From: Gongronella butleri
Taxonomy: Eukaryota; Mucoromycota; Mucoromycetes; Mucorales; Cunninghamellaceae
NCBI GenBank assembly: GCA_025201375.1
Contig: JAIWZP010000003.1
Location: 682,001 to 746,000 of the forward strand
Reading direction: 5' to 3'
DNA length: 64,000 nucleotides
A program made the translations under genes and the position numbers. The notes below the pieces were generated by a model, which saw only the letters and a list, made by a program, of their open reading frames with translations, made no database searches and was not told where the DNA came from. Shown here piece by piece: positions 10,340-21,067 of this stretch (position 1 is its first letter; each line of letters opens with the position of its first letter).

Positions 10340-13300
10340 ATGACCACTGTACAGAATCCGCACGATGCGTATATGCACGCTGCCCAACTGCTCGACGAGG
10401 GCCAAATCAAAGTAAAAACAAGATTGGCGTGCCCGTTTCCGTGCTTGTGTGACACTGACTCTTCGTCCCCCCCTTTTTTTTGTCGTGTTTTGTTTCTCAG
10501 GATGCGTATCTTTCATTTTTATCGGTGGTCGAGCTGTCGACCAAGCAATTGTATGGCGTCAAGTTTGTACATCACAGTAAGTAAATGCCTCTTTTTCCCT
10601 CTTTTTTCTCGCGCCCCTTGGTCACGGCCCCTCCTTTTTTTTTTTTTTTTTTTTGCCTGTGTTGCGTGTCTGAGTGTGTCGCTCTTTTTTTTTTTCTTTT
10701 TTTGTTGCTTTGCTCACACACACCTCCTTAATTTTTTATTTTTAAAAAAACAAGCGGTGGTGTCGACACCCAATTTGTACGAGGTGGCCATCTCGATGAT
10801 CCGGTCGAGCTTATCGCACTTGGACGAGATTGTGGTGAAACGGTCGCTGCCCTTTCAAAAGTCGGCGCCGCATACGCCCGAGACGAAGCGCGACGACGCG
10901 TTTGCGCGCACAAAGCCGGCCGTGCCTCCAAAACCCAAGACGCTGCCTGCCTTGCCGCCAACAACAACAACAACAGCAACATCTGCGTCGCCATCATCGT
11001 CATCATCACCGCCAAATTCATGCATCGCACCACTCCAGGCGTCGCGCAGTCGCGGCAATTCCGTCAGTTTTGCTCCGCAGGTGTCCAGTCCTGTCCAGGT
11101 CAATGTGGATGAGGTGCACATGGTGGGCGAGGTCGATGACGACGATGACGATGACGACGTCGATGTTGTTGTAGATTTTCGCAATGACGCAGGCAAGTCG
11201 ATTGGCAAAGAAAGGGGGGAAACGTCTCACGACTTTTTTTTTTTTTTTTTGGTCATTTTGCAGGATTTTCCTCGGCTTCAGCGACGACGACGACGACGAC
11301 GACGCGGATGAGGCGCAATCAGAGCCACCCCAACATCTTCCGTCCACATACGATTGGCGACTCGCACGTGCCTCCAGTCGTCAAAGAAGCGCCACCACGC
11401 AAGTCTTTGGACGCGTATCAATACCATCGGCAGCAGGCATCGGTGCACCACGGCCAATTACACGCACATGCGCCCCATCCGCATCATCCGTATGCCAATT
11501 CGCCTCACCACCATCATCCACACCATCATCCTGCGCCTCTCAATGCATACCCGTGGCCGCCACATGGCAACCACCATCACCTCCACCACCATTTGAGACC
11601 CGATGCGCATCCGATGGATATACTTGCCGACTCGCTCGTCGACCCGTCTATTCTCGTACCTGCACAGACCAATCCAGGCGACAATCTTGCACTGCCATTG
11701 TCGACGACCTCTCTTCCAACAAGCGATTATGTGCCTCTTATCCCGATGCCGCCGCTCTTATCGACTCATCGCCTCTTGCAGACCCAGCTCACCGATCTCG
11801 AGACGTCGCTGGGTGATTACAAGGCGAAAAAACGCGCCATTCAGCTAGGTGAGGCGCCAGGGGACGCGTCAGAGAAGGAATTGGACGATCGAATCTTGCA
11901 GCGGAATGCATCTGTGGCCGAGACGCGCGAGACATTGAACAAGGTGCGGACGTTGTACATGAGTGCAGCGACGGTGCCGAGCGTGATGCAATTCCCGCCA
12001 TACCTGGTGGCCTACCAATTGACTCTGATGGACGCCGCGCTCTTCCGCAACATTCCCTGCAATGCCTTGCTCACCCATTCGGCACGCAGTCCGCATCCAA
12101 AGATCGTCGCCTCCACCGATTTCTTCAATTACATGACGCGTGCCATCGAGCATTCGATCTTGCTCCCGCTCGAGGCAGCGCGACGCGCAGAAATCATCAA
12201 TCGATGGATCAAAATCGCCACAAAATGCCTGTTGCTCAACAATTACCAGACCCTGAAAGCCATTGTTGCCGCGCTCGGCACACCGCCCGTCCAGCGACTG
12301 CGCCGCACGTGGGACTGCATTCCTAAAAAGCGCATGGCGCGCCTCGAACTGCTCAACACCCTCACGTCAGAGCTGGACAACTATGGCCGCTACAGAGAGC
12401 ACCTGGGCCTCTTGGAAAAGCAAGCATCCGGTGGGGTAAAAACTGAAAAAGAAAAAAAAAGGCAAAAGAGGAGGAAAATGACCCATTTTGTTCTCAATCC
12501 CGCCTTCTTTTTATTTTTTAAAAGAGCGACGCGGCCGTCATTTCGTCCATTGCACCGGCGGCCGCCCCTGCGGGGTCATTGTTAGGGGACGACGCGCTCC
12601 ACTCGTCCGATCAGCCTGTTTTGCCCACAGCATCGATGCGACAGCAGCATGACAAGCCGATTATCCCGTTTTTAGGTGTTTTTATTCACGATATCACGTA
12701 TTTGTTGGCGGCAATCAAGCGCGGGACGCGTCCGCAGGACGATTCACGAATCCAGGACGTGCTAACGACTGTGCAAACATTCCAGATGGCGCCGCCATAC
12801 CCGTCCGTGCCTCCAGCATCGTACATCAAGGCATGCCAGCCGAAAAAGCACTCGTTCCGGCCTTCGGCGTCGCTCATCACACAGGCGTTGCAGCGATCAT
12901 CTGCAAAGCAGCGCAACAACAGCATGAGCAGCACGGCATCACTCAATTCCAGTACGGCGGCCGGTCTTTATGCACTTGGGGATGATCCACAGCGCGAATT
13001 GGAGCTGGAGCAACAATTGATCACGCAATATTTGTTGATGCGACCGTGGGTCAATGAACGCATTGTCGACGAATTGAGCATGTTGCGCGAGCCGCCCAAG
13101 CCGCGATCGGGGTCATCGCCTGGCCCACGATATAACAGCAGCAATAGCAGCAACAGCACCACGCAGCCATCCACATCAGCTCACAGCTATGCAAGTTCCA
13201 TCTTTAGTGGGAGCACACGCATGCAATCCACCACGAGCAGCATCACCAGCATCGATGACGACGATTACTTCCCAAACACGTGCGATGACGACGACGATGA

Positions 13301-13682
13301 CGACGAATTCCAAGGAAACGACACCATCTCGTTGCACGCGGCCCTTGCCGGCCACCTCAACAAGCAAGACAGGGTCGATCGATTGGAAATCGCCGCAACC
13401 ACAAGCCCTTCTTCGTCCTCGTCTTTGACTTTGCATCATTCCACCTCCACCTCTACCATCAGCGCCGAACCAACCCCACGCAGCTCCTCCACGTTCCACC
13501 CATTGCGCACCGTTCAATCGTTCACACGCTCATCCACCTCGTCAGCCCAAGCACCGCCACCACCACCCCCGCCTCCGCCTCATCCAAAGGAATCCAGCCT
13601 ACCTTTCTCTATTGTCGGCCATCTAAGAAGCCTGTCCTTGCCAACGTCCGAAAATCCCGTCACGTTCCGCAAAAAATCGTAG
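10340..13682 (+). CDS. RasGEF (CDC25-domain) protein with MIT-like N-terminus
   Basis: Guanine-nucleotide exchange factor for a Ras-type GTPase. Exons 10340-10411, 10501-10576, 10755-11192, 11264-12435 and 12525-13682 give 971 aa. Residues about 1-80 are helical (HDAYMHAAQLLDEGQIKDAY) and resemble an MIT or USP8-dimerisation bundle. A disordered region with an acidic Asp run, a Thr run and a His-rich stretch follows (to about residue 370). The CDC25 domain, about 440-720, shows LVAYQLTLMDAALFRNI, a STDFFNYMTRAIEHSIL helix, RAEIINRWIKIATKCLLLNN, RLRRTWDCI and PIIPFLGVFIHDITYL. The C-terminus is Ser/Thr-rich with a polyproline run. The third intron (11193-11263) is best read as GC-AG. The N-terminal Ras-exchange motif module is not obvious. 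Confidence 0.88.
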
Positions 13683-13857
13683 TTGTCGCTGTATTTATTA
13701 TTTAACGCGCTCAATCCTCGTACTTTATCGCCGTCCCCTTTTTGCCCATTCAATCTGTTTATATAGCCTGTATTTAACATCAAAATGAAAAAAAGACAAA
13801 AAGGCACATTGCTTTTGATTCCTCATTTTATTATTTTTTTTTTTCATTAAAATGGCG
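13683..13857. other. shared 3' flank of convergent RasGEF and glucanase genes
   Basis: 175 bp AT-rich spacer between two stop codons on opposite strands; must hold both transcript ends. Confidence 0.5.
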
Positions 13858-15659
13858 TCATTCTGTTGCATTGTCACACGTAAAGACGCGCGTGTTGACG
13901 TCCTTTGGCGCCCATCCGCTCTTCCAGGCAAGCAAGTAGTCCCACTGGGGATTGATGTGATTCTCGGTCTTGTACGTCCAAAAGAACCAGCCAATGCCGG
14001 ACTCGTATGCATGCATTTGCTTTTGGATGAACGTGTTGAGGAATTGTGTGCGCTCGTCGGTCCACGTCGCCCAGTCGTTCATCCCACGGCAGCTCTTACC
14101 CGAGCCCTCATATCGTGACCCCGTGCGCACGCCATTCAAATACTTGCCACAATCGTTGGTCGCAAACGAAAATTCTCCCACCAGCGCCTGTGTCGGCTTG
14201 AGATCGTGACGCCACGAATTGCACGGGATGGCTGTTTGCTGTGCGTGCGGTAGGTTCATCATGTTTGGCTCAAAGATCAAGTACATGTGCGACTCTGTTT
14301 TTTTTTTAAAAAAAAAAAAAGTACGGTTAGGCACGATTTTCGTTTTTTTTTTCCAATGTCATACCAAGGATGGCCCTGTCGTAAGATTTGAAAAAGTCGT
14401 TCCAGGTTGGCGGCCGCAAAAAGCCGTCGTGGTACGTGAGGATGGGCCCTTTTGTGCCTGCAATGGCGCGCAATTCGTCGTGCGAGCGCTGGTACCATTG
14501 GAACACGGGCTCGTACGGCATCATCATGATGGCGGGTTCATTGAGCACGCCCATGAGCGGAATCAGCAGCTCATTCTCGCCTGGATTTGTCTGGTTAACA
14601 TACAATCGATGAATGACGTCCTTGGCTGCCTCGATGGATTCCGTCGCAAAGTCTTCGCCTTCGATGGGATCGACGATCCAACGGATGCGGCCCTCGCGAC
14701 CCGAATGGTTCCACCCGTTTTGCGACCCGACGGCCGTGTGCAGCTCGACCATGACGCGCAGACCGTGTTTTTTGGCCCATTTGATGCCTCTCAGCAGATA
14801 TTTCCACGACACGTGCGGCACATATGGCTCGTACTGCTGCGGTCGCACAGCCCAGTGGCCAATGGGGATGCGCACATGGTTGAAGCCCATTTCACGGATC
14901 GTTGCAAAGTCAGCCTCGGTCACAAACGTGTCGTAATGCTGTTCGAGCACCTCGCGCGCGCGCGCAGGACCAAGACGCTTGCACAGCGTCCATTCATCGA
15001 CAGAGACCTCCGTCTCGGCCTTGCCAGCCTCATTTCTTATGTCGTCCTCGTTGGTGATGTTCCATTGCACGCGGTCCATCTGTTTTCGTGTTTCTGCATC
15101 CGTGGTCGTGTCGCGCTTGCCAAGCTCAAAGAGTGACGGCGTGATAAACGGCTCGAGCACGAGCCAGCCACCCAAGTTGATGCCACGGATGGGCATCTCG
15201 TGGTACGGAAATGGCTCGTTCAATGGCGGCACAAATGGATTGGCTTGCACTTTGCTAATGGCGCGATCGTCATCCACAGCTGGCGCAGGCGTGGGCGCCT
15301 TCTCCTCGGTGCCATTGGACTTGCCCACCTTGGTATAATCAATGTACTGAAGCACAATGATGGGCACAATCGTAATGACAGCCACGCAAAACACGATCAA
15401 AAGGCTCAGGCTCACAATGCGCGAGCGCCGGTACTTGCACCAATGCTTTAAGATGGCGCGCCGACTCGTCATGTAATCTGCCTTGTCATTGGCACCTCTG
15501 GTGGTGTCATTTGGCGGAGGCACATCCAAGGCCGAGCCTTTGTCCTGTTTTCAAAACGAAAAAAAAAGAAAATGTCAGATGACACACCTCTTTGTTATTT
15601 TTTTCTGATCGCATTACAGAGGTAACATCCGCAGCAACGTCGCCTATCGAAGTGGGCAT
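13858..15659 (-). CDS. membrane-anchored GH5 exo-beta-1,3-glucanase (glucan 1,3-beta-glucosidase)
   Basis: Releases glucose from beta-1,3-glucan at the cell surface. Minus-strand exons 15588-15659, 14365-15544 and 13858-14294 give 562 aa. It is a type II membrane protein: a cytosolic tail of about 65 residues, a basic RRSR stop, then a transmembrane helix (VSLSLLIVFCVAVITIVPII), and an outside catalytic domain. Family features: INLGGWLVLEPFITPSLFE, MGFNHVRIPIGHWAV, HTAVGSQNGWNHSGR, proton donor Glu in GVLNEPA, and nucleophile Glu in LVGEFSF, then GWFFWTYKTE. This membrane-anchored layout matches fungal EXG-D/Exg2-type enzymes. Several NxT/S sites are present (for example NITN, NQTN). Start chosen as the only ATG giving a first exon that splices in frame. 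Confidence 0.92.
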
Positions 15660-15979
15660 GATATTTAAAAATAAATGCAACAACAAAAAAAAAATAAAGA
15701 AAAGGAGAGAGATAGGGTCAAGCTGAGTTTTAGCCTCCACAAAATAAAAGGTCTACTAATTGTTCCGAGTCAAACTTGCATTGTTTGTGTTTCTTCGTCC
15801 CACACCGAAATTCCAAGAACCCGGCTCCGTGAGCCGCCAAAATTCAGTGCTCAGATCAATTTCACGTTGTTTACTGGTGAGACATGAATGACTCGATGAC
15901 GATCGAGATCGTTCTGTTGTTTTGCATAGATCGCCGATGCAGATGCACACGAAAAAGTGCTGCTGCTGCAAGAGCGCGT

Positions 15980-16011
<32 letters not shown>

Positions 16012-17024
16012 CAATCTCCGCTTGTTGATCAATGCACTTGCACTTGCCTCCGTCCCCCTCCCCTTTTTTGCCTTTCCCATAAAGTAGACACTTGGAGGTG
16101 CGCAAACTTTCATAGAACCCGCGTCAAATCGCATTTTCGTCGTTTGATTTAATACCGTGCGATGCTTAAAAAGAACGGATAACCAGGATGAACCTACTTC
16201 TCGAGGTTTTCACATGTTTCGTGCATTTCTGGTTAGACAAACCTTTCAAATGAAAAAAAAACCATTTCCTCGGCTACAATTTGATCTGTACGGTGGTCCG
16301 TTGAACACCTAAAATGTCATGAAACGTAACAAATGGCGCATAAAACACTATTTTCTAACATTGAGCACCACGAACTCGGTGCTCATTTGATACTGGAAGT
16401 GAGTTTTATGCCTCGGGTTTGGATCCATTTTTTCGCGCTTTGCAAAGAAACCCCAACGATGAAAATGGCATTCAAAAAGCCGGGTTACTTTGCAACACAG
16501 CGATTTTTTTACATGATACAGTATCCGTGTGCACCAGAATTGTTGCCCGCATCATAGAACCATTCAGGGTTTGCCACCGAGACGCGCTCCAGTGGCGTTT
16601 TGACCATGTGTTGTCATATCATAGATCGTCAATTTCCAGACAAACTAGCTTGTTCATGACTTCAGGCTACTGTATAATACTCAGCTCATTCAGCTAGACC
16701 ATCTATCATAGTCAAGCAACCTCAAAGTATCAAAAATTAATGAGACCGTGTCCGCATGTGTAAATCAGCGCGTTTGCCTCGGTTTGAAAAAAAATGGATC
16801 AGTTGGTGCCAGCAGAGAAGTTCCTGAAATCACAGTTGTTTCATCATTTTAAATGGATTTCACGCGCGAATACTGTATACTGTATGATACAGTACCTACT
16901 GTGTCAGTATTTTTACGCATTGTGGGCAGAATTGAATGAACACCGTCAAGATTTCAATGCGTACGGCAGCGCGTTAGACTGCACAAAAATGTACAAAATA
17001 CTGTATCATTCGCAAACCGGCAAA
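15660..17024. other. gene-poor interval, first part
   Basis: No gene supported. Contains a long A run at about 15980-16003 and several TACTGTA/TACAGTA words (for example around 16870-16895, where ACTGTATACTGTATGATACAGT is nearly palindromic). Confidence 0.5.
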
Positions 17025-17180
17025 GCGTGTTTTTTGGACTTTGGCGACTCACCGTGCCTCCAGAATTTTTTTTACAGCCCACTTGCCCGCTAATGAAAAA
17101 TGCGCCACGGCATAAACTACGGTCCACCAATGCTCAAATCGGACGAGCCCGAAATTTTTTGGACTTGAAAATGCAAAAAA
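17025..17180. repeat. dispersed repeat, copy A
   Basis: Shares a string of blocks with two tandem copies at 63717-64000: a GACTTTG block, GTGCCTCCAGAA followed by a T run and ACAGCC, ACTTGCCCGC, AATGAAA, GGCATAAACTA, AATGCTCAA and TTTTTTGGAC. It has no coding capacity. Copy number elsewhere in the genome cannot be seen here. Confidence 0.7.
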
Positions 17181-17949
17181 AAAACCTGTTTGCACTATCA
17201 TATTTTGCATTCATCTCGTCATCTGCATGGTTGAGCCAGTTCAAAAATAGCTGCATCGAATTCCGCGCAAAATTTCCAACAAAAAAGCTTAAACCCCCAA
17301 AGCGCTACGACCACTTTTGAAAAATTCAGGGGTCACTCAGGGGTCACACATTTCAATCTCAGAGAGTGCCAAATTTGGGAAATTTAGAACTCCGAGTGAT
17401 CAATGCATCCCAAACAGGTAACTCCGACAATTTTCTATTGGCAGACAAAATGGCTGGTCGCCTGCCTCAACATAAGAAAAATGCTCACAGAGTGACGCAT
17501 GATTGAACGGCGATCGACTGAGAAAATTGCCTACTTTGGTGCGAATTATTTCCAAAAATTTAAGGTTTGGCACTTCCAAATTAAGATGGTGGATTGCATG
17601 GAATTTTTATTTTTTTTTATTTTTTTATTTTTTTGTTGTGCACAATTTTGTGCGCTGAGTGGGCTGCAGCCTGGTGAAATGACCGATGCAGAAAGTTGAA
17701 ACCCAAGCTAGTGCGCTGCAAGACGTCCCATTAGATGCTTTGTCCCCCTGTTTGTTAGCAAAACTGCAATAAAAATTGGGAGTCGACTAGACCGTTGTCG
17801 AAAAAATCGCGATCAAAAATTTTGATGAAAAAGTGTATTTTCTCTGCGAGTTTTAGCCATCCATCGATGAAACCCAGGTCTCTTTCGATAAAGATACAAC
17901 AGCTGCTCTCGACACATTAAAAGCACTACAGTATCATACTGTATGTGTC
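17181..17949. other. gene-poor interval, second part
   Basis: No gene or clear repeat other than T-rich runs near 17608-17640 and one direct GGGGTCAC duplication at 17328-17346. Confidence 0.45.
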
Positions 17950-18190
17950 GTCTAATCAGTTGCCGAGAACATTGAGGTTGCAAATTTTTGAAATGTTTGA
18001 GCGGTTTTTACTGTACCATAATACGACGAGCGTACAGCAAAGGTTGCGCATGTTCGGGCAAACAGACATTCTGGAAATGACATCGGAGCCCATCTGATTC
18101 GAACAATGCAAGGTTCGTTGCGATCGAAGAAAAAATTGACCAACTCAGTGCCAAATTGTAAAAATACGATATCGATGATATACCGGTATT
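17950..18190. repeat. dispersed repeat, copy related to 31066-31280
   Basis: Shares with 31066-31280, in order: GCCGAGAACAT, GAGGTTG, TTGAAATGTTTGA, CGGGCAAACA, ACATTC, and GATTCGAACAATGCAA. The spacing is similar and the copies are both on the plus strand. The segment TTGTAAAAATACGATATCGAT at its end is partly repeated again near 18315. Confidence 0.65.
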
Positions 18191-18673
18191 ATTGGATTCA
18201 TTTGCACAAGTGGGGTCGCAAACAATCCCAAAGCGACGATCGAGTGTGTCCCTTTAATGATGCAAGTTGCATGGTGATTGAAAGATAATTTGGCAAACGA
18301 GCAGTGCTGAATTTGTGAAAATACAGTACATATCGATCTTTTGGATTCGTCTGGACGACAGCTCAGTCAACCTCCTACGGTAGTCTTACTGTTGTATTTT
18401 CAGCGTCCTGTTGAAAAAAGACGTGCCGAAATAGCCTGGTGAACAAAAAGTTTGGAGTCAAATATGCAGCGCAATCTGGTGGATGATGGTGGCTATTCAA
18501 TGTCCAAAACACTGTTTTTTTTAAAAAAAAGAAAGATGACGACATTCTGTTAAGGGCAGGTCAAATGGGCCGCAGCAGGAGACGGCGATCAAAACGACAT
18601 AAAAGGATGGCGGATGGTGAATTTGATTTTTTCTTGGTTCTTCCGCATTTCTTTTTCCTTTTTCGTTTTGTTC
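18191..18673. other. upstream region of the DDX59-like gene
   Basis: No gene. A partial duplication of the end of the preceding repeat is at 18315-18350. The 60 bp before the start codon are T/C-rich. Confidence 0.45.
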
Positions 18674-20761
18674 ATGTTCACGCCGCGATCGGTGAAGCGC
18701 AAGCACGATGCAGCGCACGGCTCTGACGCACCTCCAAGCAAACAAGCAAAGACGACGAACAGGGCAGCACGCACCACACAGCCGGCGGCGGCGGCATCGG
18801 TGGCATCGGCCCCTGAGCCACATTCAGCTGGCGATCGGTCTGATCAAGTCAAACGACTGGCGTCGCTGCAGCGCGCGGCGCGTGACGACGAGGAGACGTG
18901 CTGTGTGTGCGGCCGGTACGGCGAATACATCAACGACGCCACGGACCACGATGTTTGCAGGTGAGAGCCAGAGCAAAAAAAGTGGTTTGCGTGTTTGTGT
19001 GCAGAAAGGACGATCCTGGCCATTGACCACTTTTTTTTTTTATTGGATAATTTTTTTTTAGTCTCGAATGCAAACAAGTGGACAGCAACACGACGCTCAG
19101 GCGACATGTGGGCTCGAACGTTGCCCTGCACGACAAGCTGGAGGCCATTGAGCGCGGCGATGTGCAAGCGTATGTTGCGGACAAGGTGCACGCCAAGTGG
19201 ACGAATTATCAAGAGGTTGCGGACGTGCGACGCGTGACGCTTGATCAACGACGCGCGATTTACAAGGCGCACGACCTGATTGTGCACGGATCACGTCTCC
19301 CACGGCCCATTGCGAGCCTTGATCAATGTTTCGATGCGCTGGGCGAGCAATTGCATGCCAATGCAGGCCAATTGGGATGGCATTTGCCAACATCGATCCA
19401 GCGCATTGCGATTCCGGTGGGATTAGCGGGCCACGACGTGTACGCGGTGGCGCCAACGCATTCGGGCAAGACGGCCGCTTATTTGCTTCCTTTGCTTGCG
19501 CATTGCCAGTCGCTCCATGTGATGCACAAGGCCAAGCGGCGATATGGGCCCTATGCGCTGATTGTGGCTCCGACGCGTGAATTGGCGCATCAAGTCGAGT
19601 CGATTGCCAAGGCGCTCATGCAAGGGATCCCGACGATGCGCACATGCTTGCTTGTGGGAGGGCAGCCCGCTGCACATCAATTGCATCGGCTACGGAAAGG
19701 CGTGCAGCTGATTGTGGCGACTCCAGGTCGATTGAGCGAATTTGCTAGATACCACGCCCCCCTGCTGCGGCTCTGGCGCCTGCACATGGTGGTCCTCGAC
19801 GAAGCGGACGCGATGTTTGGCCTCGGATTCGGAAAAGAGATCAAATCCATCATGGACACCATTGTCACCTCCACCGCACGCCATCATGCCGTTCAAGTTT
19901 CGCTCTTCTCCGCCACTACCGGCCACACCAACCAGAAATTGCAACAGCGCATGGGTGGGTATCTCAATGACCCAGTGTTCATCCAATTGGCCCCCAATCA
20001 CCTTGAACACGCCTCATCCGCGTCAATTGCTTCTGAAAACAACGATTCCCATCACGCACCGCGTGCAGCCACCTTGATACCCTCAATTCCAACCCCAAAG
20101 GTGCGCCAGACCATGCTCTGGGTCGAAAACAAGAGCAAACCAAAGCGATTGTACACGATCCTCAGCAACGCCACCTATTTCCAGCCGCCGATCCTCATCT
20201 TTGTGGACAGCCGCCTGGGGACGGAGTTTCTGGCTCGTGCTCTGCAGAAACGATTCTCGGCAATGCGCGTGACAGCAATGCACGCCGACATGGAGCAAAA
20301 CGAGCGTGATGCCGTGGTTGCCAGCCTGACACGACCCAACGTGGTGCCGTCATGGGACGTTGTCGTGACAACAGACATCCTGGCACGCGGCATGGACTTG
20401 CCCCTCGTCCGCCTCGTCATTAATTACGACATGGCCGCCTCCTTGGACGATTATACCCATCGGATCGGCCGCGCCGTTCTTCCAGAGACCCAGGCCCCAT
20501 TGGACCGCCGATCGCCACACCGACTTGGATGGACAATCACTTTTATCAACGAGGTAAAAATAGGGAGAAATGAAAAAAAAATGAAAGGAGGCGAGAAATT
20601 CTTGCTTTTTTTTTTTTAACTTTTTTCTTTTTTCTTTCTTTTTTTTTTTTTTCTACGCGCAGGATCACAAGCACCTGCTGCCATCCCTAGCAAAAATGTT
20701 GGGCAGTGTTGCCAGCAGCCAAGTGACGCCTCTGCCGCCGCAGCTGAAGCGATATTTGTAG
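18674..20761 (+). CDS. DDX59-like DEAD-box helicase with HIT zinc finger
   Basis: Putative RNA helicase. Exons 18674-18960, 19062-20553 and 20663-20761 give 625 aa. An N-terminal basic, Ala-rich region leads to a HIT-type zinc finger at about residues 74-115 (CCVCGRYGEYINDATDHDVC, then LECK) which, joined to a DEAD-box core, is the DDX59 arrangement. Core motifs: Q motif near LGWHLPTSIQRIAIP, motif I APTHSGKT, PTREL, motif II VLDEAD, motif III SAT, ARGMD, and motif VI HRIGRAVLP. Two are degenerate: the usual first glycine of motif I is His, and the second arginine of HRxGRxxR is missing. Start taken at MFTPRSVKRK; an upstream in-frame ATG would add a hydrophobic stretch and is less likely. 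Confidence 0.85.
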
Positions 20762-21067
20762 CAAATTTGAAGCAAATGACAGCAAATGACAGCAAATAAC
20801 AGCAATTGCGGCAATAAAAAGGTCATTTGGGCGGCAAAAAGAGCATTGCATGCATGGATGGAGGGTCACGAGGCAAGCAACAAAGACTGTGTGACGGAAA
20901 AGCGGGAGATCATGCTGAGATGGCACATGATCGCGCTTTTTTGACACCTTGGGGCTCAAAAAAAAGCGGAGTGTTCAAAAGAAAAGGGGGGCGGGGGCAG
21001 GACCAGGGCATCTTTTTTGCCCTCTTTTTTTTTTCTCTCTCGTTTTCTTCGCTTTCTCTCCCCTTTC
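20762..21067. other. intergenic, 3' end of DDX59-like gene and leader of NAPE-PLD-like gene
   Basis: Begins with three short direct repeats (AGCAAATGAC, AGCAAATGAC, AGCAAATAAC, 20771-20800) and an AATAAA at 20813-20818. The last 60 bp are CT-rich. Confidence 0.5.

Noticed and set aside
14219..15136. Plus-strand frame of 305 codons opposite the GH5 glucanase
   Set aside because: No domain, overlaps a certain enzyme exon for its whole length.
15979..16003. A-tail of a retroposed SINE or LINE
   Set aside because: A and T runs of this length occur in many introns and leaders here; no upstream pol III boxes or target duplication found.
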